A stretch of DNA of 27,046 bases from Deltaproteobacteria bacterium. Its GTDB lineage: Bacteria > UBA10199 > SPLOWO2-01-44-7. The notes under the pieces were generated by a model. It had not been told where the DNA came from. It saw only the letters and a program-made list of their open reading frames with translations, and made no database searches. Below are positions 15,087 through 21,877 of this stretch, one piece after another. Position numbers and translations under genes: made by a program. The stretch lies in contig JAUYJH010000072.1 of NCBI GenBank assembly GCA_030688705.1, forward strand, positions 1-27,046. The letters are read 5' to 3'. The stretch's first letter is position 1. Each line of letters starts with the position of its first letter.

Positions 15087-16607
15087 ATGGAATTCAAATT
15101 GACATCAGAATCTTTGGATCGGGCCGATGCAGACGCGGTGTTCATCACCTGTTTTGCAAAAGAGGGTGAAAAACCTTCCGCGGCCCTCCTTTTAAAATCC
15201 GACGGGGGCCAAGAACTGGACAAATTGCTGGAAGGCCAAATTTCCAAAACAATTCAAGAAAGACTCTTTGCCGGCAAAGAGGGGGAAATATTGTCCTTGC
15301 CGACATTCGGCAAAATCAAAGCCAAAACGGTTGTGGTGATTGGGGCCGGTTTGCAAAAAAATTTTTCGTTAGATTCTCTCCGCCGCATGGGGGCCAAATT
15401 GGTGCAGACGGCGAATGCCCTGAAGGTAAAAAATGTTGCGGGCCAGCTGGAGGCAACGCGCATCAAAAACCACGCGCCGCAAGAGCGTCTTCAGGCTTTT
15501 ACAGAGGGTGCTGTGCTCGGCGATTATAACTTCACTACTTTCAAGAAAAAAGAGGTTCCTCCCGCAAAAACTTTAAAAACATTCCGGATATCCGCCAAAG
15601 GCAACAAAACGCCGCTGCAAAAAGCAATCGCCCAAGGGGAAATCGTTGCCACAGCCGCCAATCTTACCCGAGAGCTGGTCAACACCCCGCCGGGGCACAT
15701 GACCCCCACCGATTTGGCAAAAGCGGCGCAAGAGGTGGCCAAAAAATACAAAAATATCCGCTGCAAAGTTTTTGGGGTCAACGAAATCAAAAAAGAAAAA
15801 ATGGGGGCCATTTTGGCGGTTTCTCAAGGCTCCGATGAGCCCCCTTCTTTTGTTCATCTTTCTTACAAGCCGGCCAAGAAATCGAAAACCAAAGTGGCGC
15901 TTGTGGGAAAAGGAATTACATTCGACAGCGGCGGCCTGAATATCAAAACGCGCGAAATGGAATTCATGAAGATGGATATGGCCGGCGCCGCAACGGTGAT
16001 CGGTGTTTTTCAAGCCATCGCCCAATTAAAACCCAACATTGAAGTGGAAGGTTTCATCGCCGCGGCGGAAAATTTGCTGTCGGGGAGCGCCATCAAACCG
16101 AGCGACATCATTACAACGCGGGCCGGAAGAACGGTGGAAATCATCAATACCGATGCCGAAGGGCGTCTTGTTCTGGCTGACGCTCTCGATTATGCCTGCG
16201 ATCAAAACCCCACTTACATTATCGACATGGCCACTTTAACCGGTGGTGCCGCATATGCGGTGGGTGAAATTATCACGCCGATTTTGGGAAATGACAAAAC
16301 ATTGGTTGATAAAATTCTGGCCGCGGGAAAAGCGGTGGGAGAGCCGGTGTGGGAACTGCCGATCGTGAAGGAATATAAGAAAGGCTATCTCAAAGGACCC
16401 GCCGATTTAAAAAATTCGGGGAGCGGGAGCAAGGCTTCCACCATCTGCGGCGCCCTGTTTCTGGAAGATTTTGCAAGAAAAAATAAATGGGTCCACATGG
16501 ACATTGCCTCCACCGCCTGGGCCGATGAACCGATGAAATATTACGCGGAAGTCGGCGCCACCGGCAATCCGGTCCGAACCATTATTAATTTTCTATTGTC
16601 ATTCTGA
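15087..16607 (+). CDS. pepA: Leucyl aminopeptidase (M17 family)
   Basis: This 506-residue cytoplasmic two-metal aminopeptidase removes N-terminal residues from peptides. An N-terminal alpha/beta domain (about 1-170) is followed by the catalytic domain. Metal and catalytic residues are all visible: Lys275, Asp280, Lys287 (VGKGITFDSGGLNIK), Asp297 (MKMDMAG), Asp356, Glu358 and Arg360 in the signature NTDAEGRL. Length is normal. In some bacteria PepA also binds DNA, but nothing here addresses that. The last codons (Leu-Leu-Ser-Phe-stop) lie in CTATTGTCATTCTGA, the left end of the REP-like repeat at 16598-16645, so the natural C-terminus has been replaced or trimmed by that repeat. The start lies in a short divergent region shared with the methyltransferase gene. 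Confidence 0.95.
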   Translation: MEFKLTSESLDRADADAVFITCFAKEGEKPSAALLLKSDGGQELDKLLEGQISKTIQERLFAGKEGEILSLPTFGKIKAKTVVVIGAGLQKNFSLDSLRRMGAKLVQTANALKVKNVAGQLEATRIKNHAPQERLQAFTEGAVLGDYNFTTFKKKEVPPAKTLKTFRISAKGNKTPLQKAIAQGEIVATAANLTRELVNTPPGHMTPTDLAKAAQEVAKKYKNIRCKVFGVNEIKKEKMGAILAVSQGSDEPPSFVHLSYKPAKKSKTKVALVGKGITFDSGGLNIKTREMEFMKMDMAGAATVIGVFQAIAQLKPNIEVEGFIAAAENLLSGSAIKPSDIITTRAGRTVEIINTDAEGRLVLADALDYACDQNPTYIIDMATLTGGAAYAVGEIITPILGNDKTLVDKILAAGKAVGEPVWELPIVKEYKKGYLKGPADLKNSGSGSKASTICGALFLEDFARKNKWVHMDIASTAWADEPMKYYAEVGATGNPVRTIINFLLSF

Positions 16608-16645
16608 GCGGAGCGCCTGCCTGCCGGCAGGCAGGAAGAATCCCG
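16598..16645. repeat. REP-like repeat with a 20-bp perfect palindrome
   Basis: GTCATTCTGAGCGGAGCG runs into the perfect palindrome CCTGCCTGCCGGCAGGCAGG (16616-16635), then AAGAATCCCG. It supplies the pepA stop codon at its left end and touches the stop of the small minus-strand ORF at its right end. Confidence 0.8.
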
Positions 16646-16840
16646 TTACCCAATCAACGATTTGAAATTCTTCAGCGGGTTGTTGTCATCCATCACAAAT
16701 TCATCGACCGGTTCTTTTCTTGGAGGCTCTTTAACCGCCTCTGGTTTTTTGGTTTGCGGCAGGGTAAAATCGGCAATCTTCATCGGTGACGGATTCACAC
16801 CGGGAACAATAGGTTCAAAATCTTTAAAACGTGTTTTCAT
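16646..16840 (-). CDS. Small hypothetical protein (64 aa)
   Basis: I do not recognise this protein. Its 64 residues are hydrophilic and Pro/Lys/Glu-rich in the middle (KKPEAVKEPPRKEPVDE), with an acidic-polar MDDNNPLKNFKSLIG tail and no membrane segment or signal peptide. It is probably disordered. Support for a gene: it fills a gap of otherwise non-repetitive sequence, does not overlap another gene, and ends exactly where a repeat begins. Against: no Shine-Dalgarno site, no recognised domain, short length. A TAGAAT box (16853-16858, minus strand) 12 nt before the ATG could be a -10 element. Confidence 0.42.
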   Translation of the reverse strand: MKTRFKDFEPIVPGVNPSPMKIADFTLPQTKKPEAVKEPPRKEPVDEFVMDDNNPLKNFKSLIG

Positions 16841-16945
16841 AAGATAGTCGTGATTCTACATTACAGTTATCGGCAAGGCCACCACCCAAAGTTGCTTCAA
16901 AATCAAAAAAATCGTAACCTATTAGTATTCCTTGATATTTACAGA

Positions 16946-16968
16946 AGTACCTAGTACCTAGTACCTAG
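16946..16968. repeat. Three tandem AGTACCT units
   Basis: AGTACCT is repeated three times (16946-16952, 16953-16959, 16960-16966), plus AG. It lies immediately left of the MITE insertion and would have been the original upstream flank of tmk. With the MITE it fills most of the 311-bp gene-free stretch 16841-17151. The rest (16859-16945) shows nothing I can identify. Confidence 0.75.
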
Positions 16969-16975
16969 TTTATGA

Positions 16976-17146
16976 CAGTAGTGTCCCAACGTTGAATGAT
17001 CGATCATGGGCAAATACCACAACGACGTCATCCTGAGCGGAGCGAAGGATCTAATCGATTTCAACGAGACCCTTCACTTCGTTCAGGGTGACATGGCCCT
17101 TAGGCCATGTTTTATTGATTTTACTTTCAACGTTGGGGCACTACTG
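16976..17146. mobile_element. MITE-like element 3 with 21-bp TIRs and 9-bp target duplication
   Basis: Left end (16976-16996) starts CAGTAGTGTCCCAACGTTGA. Right end (17126-17146) is its inverse with one mismatch (20 of 21). The flanks are identical 9-mers, AGTTTATGA at 16967-16975 and 17147-17155, a textbook target-site duplication. Inside is the GTCATCCTGAGCGGAGCGAA core (from 17028) and its inverse ending GTTCAGGGTGACA, plus the hairpin at 17091-17110. It has no ORF. The right target duplication contains the tmk ATG. Confidence 0.88.
17091..17122 (+). terminator. Possible terminator hairpin carried inside MITE 3
   Basis: ACATGGCC-CTTA-GGCCATGT is a perfect 8-bp stem followed by TTTATTGATTTT. 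The T-rich tail is imperfect, so termination is uncertain. If active it would insulate tmk from upstream transcription. Confidence 0.35.
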
Positions 17147-17151
17147 AGTTT

Positions 17152-17790
17152 ATGAAAGGGCTTTTCATCACATTTGAAGGAATAGAAGGGTGCGGAAAGA
17201 GCACGCAAATCAGCCTTTTGAACGATACCCTCCTCTCAAAAGGCCTTCCGGTCGTCTTGACCCGCGAGCCGGGGGGGACCCAAATCGGCGAAAAAATCCG
17301 GGGGCTTCTTTTGGATGTCGGCTCCAAGGGGATGAGCGCCACCACAGAGCTTTTGCTCTATGCCGCGGCCCGCGCCCAGCATGTGGCCGAGATCATCCGC
17401 CCTGCCCTGAAAGCCGGAAAAATCGTTTTGTGCGATCGTTATTTTGATTCGACCGCCGCCTATCAAGGGGCCGCCCGCACGCTTGATGAAAATATCCTAA
17501 AAAAATTGCATGAAATCGCAACCGGCAATTGCCTCCCCGACATCACTTTTTTGCTCGACTGTTCCGTAAAAACCGGATTTGAAAGAATCCACAACCAGCG
17601 GGGAAAAGACCAGTTTGACCGCCTGGAGCTGGAATCGAAAAATTTTCATGAACGGGTACGGACGGGATATCTTGCCCTTGCCAAACAGGAGCCGGACAGG
17701 ATCAAGATCATTGATGCAACAAGAGATATTCAGGAAATACATGGGCAAATTAAAAATATCACTGCAAAGGTGTCATTGCGAGGAGCGTAA
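17152..17790 (+). CDS. tmk: Thymidylate kinase
   Basis: This 212-residue enzyme phosphorylates dTMP to dTDP with ATP. The P-loop GIEGCGKS is at residues 10-17, the TREPGG loop at 37-42, and the Asp-Arg-Tyr motif of DRYFDSTAAYQG at about 95-97. The lid region reads NQRGKDQFDRLE. Arg occurs outside the P-loop, not in it, so this looks like the type II (E. coli-unlike P-loop) arrangement, but that is tentative. The start codon lies inside the right target duplication of MITE 3, which has cut the gene from its old upstream region, and no good ribosome-binding site is visible. The last residues (VSLRGA-stop) are encoded by the GTCATTGCGAGGAGCGTAA end of the next repeat. It is first in a tmk-holB-metG run. 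Confidence 0.95.
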   Translation: MKGLFITFEGIEGCGKSTQISLLNDTLLSKGLPVVLTREPGGTQIGEKIRGLLLDVGSKGMSATTELLLYAAARAQHVAEIIRPALKAGKIVLCDRYFDSTAAYQGAARTLDENILKKLHEIATGNCLPDITFLLDCSVKTGFERIHNQRGKDQFDRLELESKNFHERVRTGYLALAKQEPDRIKIIDATRDIQEIHGQIKNITAKVSLRGA

Positions 17791-17880
17791 GCGACGAAGC
17801 AATCCAAACGAATACCGAGAGATTGCTTCCCCCTCGACAAGCTCGGGGTCGCAATGACAAGCGTGGGGGCTCGCAATGAC
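17772..17880. repeat. GTCATTGCGAGGAGCG repeat between tmk and holB, with a partial second end
   Basis: GTCATTGCGAGGAGCG (17772) pairs loosely with ...GGTCGCAATGAC (to 17858). An internal CCCTCGACAAGCTCGGGG-type hairpin is present, and CGCAATGAC recurs at 17872-17880. The left end encodes the tmk C-terminus and stop. The right partial end contains an ATG (17876) in frame with holB. Confidence 0.8.
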
Positions 17881-17890
17881 ACCGGTTAAT

Positions 17891-18724
17891 ATGCTGCAAA
17901 ACATCTTGGGACATGAAAGAGAGTTGGCGCAGATTCAAAGGGCCCTCGCCGGAGAAAAAATTCCGCATGCCTATCTTTTCTGCGGCATGGAGGGGATCGG
18001 CAAATGCCGCATTGCTTATGCGTTGGCGGAGGCGCTCGATTGCAAGAGCGATCTTCGTCTCATAGAACCGCTGGGGACCACCATCAAAATCGAAGTTATC
18101 CGCGAGCTGAAAAGCTCGGCCTACCTGCATCCGTTGGAGGGGAGTTCCAAAGTGGTCCTCGTCAACGACGCCCACGCCTTAACCGATGCCGCGGCCAATT
18201 CTTTGCTCAAAATTCTGGAGGAACCGCCGTCGCAGACCTATTTTATTTTGATCACATCAAGGCCCCTTAAATTATTGCCGACCATCCGCTCCCGCTGTCA
18301 GCGGATTGAATTTTCGCCCTTAACGGAAGCGGAGATTGAAAAAAAACTGGTTCGTGATGGACTGCCGCCGGAAGAGGCCAAACAAAGGGCCAAGCTGGGA
18401 GAGGGGAGCCTGAAACAGGCAATGGAGATGGATATCGCCTTTATCGGACAAGTCGAAACGGAGTTAGAGAAGTTGGGGTTTAGGCCCCCGCCCTCTCAAA
18501 TTTTCAAGACAGCCGAAAATTGGGTCGATGATGAGGAAAAAATTCCGCGGCTTTTTGGAATTTTAAATCATTTGTGGCACCAAAAAATTATGGCGCGACA
18601 AAGCGGTCCGCGGCCAGAGACATTAAAACAATGGGAGGCTATTCAATCGGCCCAACGCGGCTTTGAAAGCTATGCAAACAAGCAGTTACTGATGGAAAAT
18701 CTTTTGTTTCAGCTGACATCATGA
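17891..18724 (+). CDS. holB: DNA polymerase III delta' subunit
   Basis: This protein has 277 residues from the ATG at 17891, where the family pattern M-x2-N-I-x-G-H begins. An in-frame ATG at 17876, inside a repeat end, would add five residues and cannot be excluded. It is a clamp-loader AAA+ subunit that helps load the sliding clamp. Visible parts are a P-loop-like CGMEGIGKC at residues 31-39, a Walker B-like VVLVNDAHALT, the sensor segment ITSRP, and the SRC motif (RSRCQRIEF). The four-Cys zinc module usual between P-loop and Walker B is missing: the chain goes straight from EALDCKSDL to RLIEPLG. The stop overlaps the metG start by 4 bp. Confidence 0.88.
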   Translation: MLQNILGHERELAQIQRALAGEKIPHAYLFCGMEGIGKCRIAYALAEALDCKSDLRLIEPLGTTIKIEVIRELKSSAYLHPLEGSSKVVLVNDAHALTDAAANSLLKILEEPPSQTYFILITSRPLKLLPTIRSRCQRIEFSPLTEAEIEKKLVRDGLPPEEAKQRAKLGEGSLKQAMEMDIAFIGQVETELEKLGFRPPPSQIFKTAENWVDDEEKIPRLFGILNHLWHQKIMARQSGPRPETLKQWEAIQSAQRGFESYANKQLLMENLLFQLTS

Positions 18725-20652
18725 AAAAGTTCTACATCACGACGGCGATTGATTACGTGAACAGCCTGCCGCATATCGGAACGGCATATGAAAAAATCGG
18801 GGCCGATGTGTTGGCCCGTTTCAAAAGGATGCAGGGCTTTAATGTCCATTTTCAGATGGGCAACGACGAACACAGTATCAACGTGGAAAAAGCGGCGCGT
18901 CAAGCGGGGCTGGATCCAAAAGTCTATTGCAACCAGATGCGCAAAGAATTCGAAGCCATCTGGAAAAAACTCGATATTTCGTATGATGACTTTATTCAAA
19001 CCTCGGAACCGAGACACATCAAAGGGGTTCAGAAGTTATTTCAAAAAATCTATGACAACGGCGATATTTATAAAAAACATTTCGAGGGGTGGTATTGCGA
19101 ATCGTGCGAAGCCTACATCACCGAAAAAGATCTGGTAGAGGGCCTCTGCCCCAACCACAAATCAAAACCAAAGTGGCTCAAAGAAGAAAATTATTTTTTC
19201 AAGCTTTCAAAATATCAGGACAAACTTCACGAACATATTAAAAAACACCCGGAATTTATCGTCCCTGAAATGCGCCGCAATGAAATTTTGCGCCTGATCG
19301 AAGGGGGTCTGCAGGATGTCAGCGTTTCCAGAGCCGGCGCCAAGTGGGGAATTCCGGTCCCTTTTGATAGCACGCACTCCGTTTATGTCTGGTTTGATGC
19401 CCTCATCAATTATATTACAGCCATTGGCTATGGAACCTCCGAGGCAAAATTTAAAAAATGGTGGCCGGCCGATTTGCACATCATCGGCAAAGATATCACC
19501 CGTTTCCATTGTGTGATTTGGCCCGCAATGCTGATGTCGGCCAAGATTAAACTTCCCAAATCGGTCTTTGGCCATGGCTTTGTCTATCTGCGCGGCGAAA
19601 AAATGAGCAAAACGCTGGGCAACGTGGTGACCCCGATGGATGTGGCCGATGTTTATGGCGCCGATGCGCTTCGATATTATCTGTTGCGCGGCTCCAGCTT
19701 CGGCCAAGACGGCGATTTTACCTGGGACGATTTCATTCGCAGATACAACGGTGATTTGGCCAACGGACTTGGCAATCTGGTCAGCCGTACGCTGGGGATG
19801 GTGGAGCAGTATCAAAAGGGAGAAATAATACCGGCAAAAGGTTATCCTTATGAGCCAGCGATAAACGAATTGCCAGAAATCATTGAAAAAGAATTAAACT
19901 CGGAAAAATCGAAGGATATCAATTTTCATGAGGCTTTATCAGCAATTTGGTTTGCGATTAAAGAGGTTGATCAATTTATTAACGAAAGAAAACCATGGGA
20001 AGAATACAAAAAAACCCCAAACCAAATCACAAGAATTTTATACATAATTGCAGAACGCATTCGAATTATCTCAATTTGTCTAAAACCTTTTCTACCAGAA
20101 ACTGCAGAAAAAATATGGCAACAGTTTGGTTTTGAAAAACTGGGGGCTTTTGAAAAACAGAATTTTAAAAACGCCGCCAAATGGGGCGGTTTGAACAAAA
20201 AATGCGTCATTAAAAAAGAGGCGGGATTATTTCCACGAATTGAAGAAAAGAAAGAGGAGAAAAAAATGGAACCAAAAATGGACCAAAGACCAGGGACCGA
20301 GGACCGAGGACCAACTGCAACAGAAAAAGAATGTATCGATATTACTGATTTTGCCAAAGTGGAATTGAGAGTGGCTGAAATTTTGCAAGCTGAAAAAGTG
20401 GAAGGGGCCGACAAACTTTTAAAACTGCAAATTGATCTGGGGACCGAACAACGCCAAATCGTCGCCGGCATAGCGCAACACTATGCGCCGGAAGACTTGG
20501 TCGGCAAAAAAGTGGTGGTGGCGGTGAATTTAAAACCGGCCAAAATCCGCGGCGTAGAATCAAACGGCATGCTCCTCGCCGCCAGCGATGCCAACACCAT
20601 ATCGATATTGACACCGCTTAAAGATGTGGCGATCGGATCGAAGGTGAAATAA
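18721..20652 (+). CDS. metG: Methionyl-tRNA synthetase with C-terminal tRNA-binding domain
   Basis: This 643-residue enzyme charges tRNA-Met. The class I HIGH-type motif is PHIG (residues 17-20) and the KMSKS-type motif is KMSKT (294-298). One zinc knuckle is seen with Cys126/Cys129 (CESC) and Cys143/His146 (CPNH). The anticodon-binding helical domain spans about 360-505. A charged linker (about 505-538) follows, then an EMAP/Trbp111-like OB-fold tRNA-binding domain (539-643, with ELRVAEI and the NLKPAKIRGVESNGMLLAAS segment). The linker contains MDQRPGTEDRGPTA, encoded by GGACC-type repeat words. The gene is coupled to holB by a 4-bp overlap. The segment about 19840-20150 is richer in A+T than the rest. 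Confidence 0.96.
   Translation: MKKFYITTAIDYVNSLPHIGTAYEKIGADVLARFKRMQGFNVHFQMGNDEHSINVEKAARQAGLDPKVYCNQMRKEFEAIWKKLDISYDDFIQTSEPRHIKGVQKLFQKIYDNGDIYKKHFEGWYCESCEAYITEKDLVEGLCPNHKSKPKWLKEENYFFKLSKYQDKLHEHIKKHPEFIVPEMRRNEILRLIEGGLQDVSVSRAGAKWGIPVPFDSTHSVYVWFDALINYITAIGYGTSEAKFKKWWPADLHIIGKDITRFHCVIWPAMLMSAKIKLPKSVFGHGFVYLRGEKMSKTLGNVVTPMDVADVYGADALRYYLLRGSSFGQDGDFTWDDFIRRYNGDLANGLGNLVSRTLGMVEQYQKGEIIPAKGYPYEPAINELPEIIEKELNSEKSKDINFHEALSAIWFAIKEVDQFINERKPWEEYKKTPNQITRILYIIAERIRIISICLKPFLPETAEKIWQQFGFEKLGAFEKQNFKNAAKWGGLNKKCVIKKEAGLFPRIEEKKEEKKMEPKMDQRPGTEDRGPTATEKECIDITDFAKVELRVAEILQAEKVEGADKLLKLQIDLGTEQRQIVAGIAQHYAPEDLVGKKVVVAVNLKPAKIRGVESNGMLLAASDANTISILTPLKDVAIGSKVK
20278..20312 (+). repeat. 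GGACC-word repeat inside the metG interdomain linker
   Basis: GGACCAAAGACCAGGGACCG then AGGACCGAGGACC repeats a GGACCRA word about five times in frame. It resembles the array in the Omp85 signal peptide and falls in the flexible region where insertion is tolerated. Confidence 0.65.
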
Positions 20653-20654
20653 AT

Positions 20655-20907
20655 CAATAACTCCCCGGTTCGTCCCTGGGGATGCCGCAAAAAAGATCAT
20701 CGGTGAAACCGCAGTGAAGTCTTTGCGGGCCCCTCATTCTCTCCGCCTGAATCTCTTGCTTCTTCTCGAAAGAGCCGGTTATCCGTAGATTTTCATTCTT
20801 ATAACTATCTTCCGTCACAGTGGGGCTTTTCGGGCCTCTCTGCGAAAACTCCTTTTTGTCCCTCAAATTGGGTCGTTGAAGTGACCAGTAAAAGATTTAA
20901 TAACAAG
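20655..20907 (-). ncRNA. Candidate structured small RNA (unassigned)
   Basis: The 298 bp between metG and the next gene look structured. On the minus strand a perfect TATAAT (20914-20919) would start a transcript near 20907, although no -35 box matches. Potential stems are TCCCC...GGGGA (20663-20685 region); CCGCAAAGA...TCTTTTTTGCGG enclosing CGGT-TTC-ACCG (20690-20735 region); and GCCCC pairing with GGGGC across about 90 nt (20735-20826). Repeated GGA trinucleotides occur. I could not match it to 6S, tmRNA, SRP or RNase P RNA. A 70-residue open frame here starts with TTG and looks spurious. There is no clean T-run terminator. Confidence 0.33.
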
Positions 20908-20913
20908 ACAGGT

Positions 20914-20919
20914 ATTATA
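20914..20919 (-). promoter_or_regulatory. TATAAT -10 element on the minus strand
   Basis: A perfect TATAAT (ATTATA on the plus strand) lies 32 bp after the stop of the 20951-21715 gene, pointing into the structured region. The bases 17-18 bp upstream (ATCCGA/TATCCG) do not match TTGACA, so the promoter call is tentative. Confidence 0.35.
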
Positions 20920-20950
20920 CGCATAAACCCCCCTTCTCGGATATTCTACT

Positions 20951-21715
20951 CTATAAATCCAAATCGTCCAAATCGGGGATTTCGTCTTCGAAAGATTCTT
21001 CTTCGGCGGGTTCCATGGCGGTTGCGGTAGGACGGGCACCGGTGGGGGCGGGGGTTTTAAATCCGTGGCGATAAAGAGAGAGATCACGGCTGTTTCCCTT
21101 GACCACTTCAATGGGACGGCCAGACTGGGCCTCCCATTTTTTAAGGGCCTTTTCCAAAAGGGGCTGGTTGATCGACCACAAAAGAGAATCTCCCCCTTTG
21201 AGTTTCTGATTGGAAAACAAAGCATAGCTGATGGAATACGTCTGAAAGCCGCTCTCATCGGGGCCTCCCCAAACGACAAAATTGGCCGGCTCCTGAATCT
21301 GCAGGCGGACCAGTTTGTCCGGGTCCCATTCGGTGCGTAAAAAACCGACAATATTGAGATGCAGACGAATCACCCACAACGGCTCATTCAAATTTTTCAT
21401 CACGAGCATCAACTCATCCAAAAAAGTCATCTGATTCAAGTTTTCTTTTTTGATCTGCTTTTTGGCGTTGTAGGTGATCACCTCCATCCGGTCGGGAACC
21501 ACAAGGCCGAAAAAGGCGCGCAAAAAGTTGAAGACCTGTTCAAAAAACCAGACGTTCGTCTCTTCGGTCGACATTTTTGCAAAATCAATATGTGAATTAA
21601 AACCCCAACTCCCCACCACCTGATTTTTCTGGGTCTGTTCTTTAAGAAGATCATCCAGACCGGTCGGAATATCGAGGTCGCCTAGATCGGGAATGTCGCT
21701 GTCGAATTTGGGCAT
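20951..21715 (-). CDS. Conserved-looking hypothetical protein with duplicated terminal acidic motif
   Basis: I do not recognise this 254-residue protein. It has no signal peptide or membrane helix, so it should be cytoplasmic. A folded-looking core (about residues 35-210) contains WFFEQVFNFLRAFFGLVVPDRMEV, several aromatic strands (FVVWGGPDESGFQTYSISYA) and a basic C-terminal part. The N-terminus reads SDIPDLGDLDIP and the last residues read DEIPDLDDLDL, so the same IPDLxDLD acidic motif caps both ends. A Pro/Ala/Thr-rich linker (about 222-240) precedes the second copy. Such tails can be docking peptides. No ribosome-binding site is visible. A TATTTA box lies 8-14 nt upstream. Neighbours (metG and nuoN) give no clue. 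Confidence 0.75.
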   Translation of the reverse strand: MPKFDSDIPDLGDLDIPTGLDDLLKEQTQKNQVVGSWGFNSHIDFAKMSTEETNVWFFEQVFNFLRAFFGLVVPDRMEVITYNAKKQIKKENLNQMTFLDELMLVMKNLNEPLWVIRLHLNIVGFLRTEWDPDKLVRLQIQEPANFVVWGGPDESGFQTYSISYALFSNQKLKGGDSLLWSINQPLLEKALKKWEAQSGRPIEVVKGNSRDLSLYRHGFKTPAPTGARPTATAMEPAEEESFEDEIPDLDDLDL

Positions 21716-21756
21716 GATTTATTTAAATACTTGCCATATCAAAAACTCCCCGAGGG

Positions 21757-21847
21757 GTCATCCTGAAGGAGTTCCCCTTCGGGGAACAACTGAAGGATCC
21801 CGGGATCCTTCGACTCGTCCCGCAAAGCGGGACTCGCTCAGGATGAT
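21757..21847. repeat. GTCATCCTGAAGG repeat with three nested hairpins
   Basis: The outer ends are GTCATCCTGA and TCAGGATGAT. Inside are GTTCCCC-TTC-GGGGAAC (21771-21787), the palindrome AAGGATCCCGGGATCCTT (21794-21811) and GTCCCGC-AAA-GCGGGAC (21817-21833). It is a member of the GTCATYCTGA family found throughout this window. Confidence 0.8.
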
Positions 21848-21877
21848 GGGTCGGGGAATTTTTCCCCGACCCATCAT
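21843..21877 (-). terminator. Long perfect hairpin after nuoN
   Basis: ATGATGGGTCGGGGAA and its exact inverse (21862-21877) are separated by TTT, a 16-bp perfect stem one base from the nuoN stop. There is no T-run on the minus strand after it, so it may be a 3'-end stabiliser or Rho-assisted stop for the nuo mRNA, not a classical terminator. Confidence 0.5.

Noticed and set aside
20654..20866. 70-codon minus-strand frame beginning with TTG
   Set aside because: No ribosome-binding site, no family resemblance, and it lies in a region better explained by RNA structure.
20655..20907. 6S RNA, tmRNA, SRP RNA or RNase P RNA
   Set aside because: The conserved sequence blocks of tmRNA, SRP and RNase P RNA are absent, and a 6S-like closing stem could not be traced, so it is left as an unassigned candidate.
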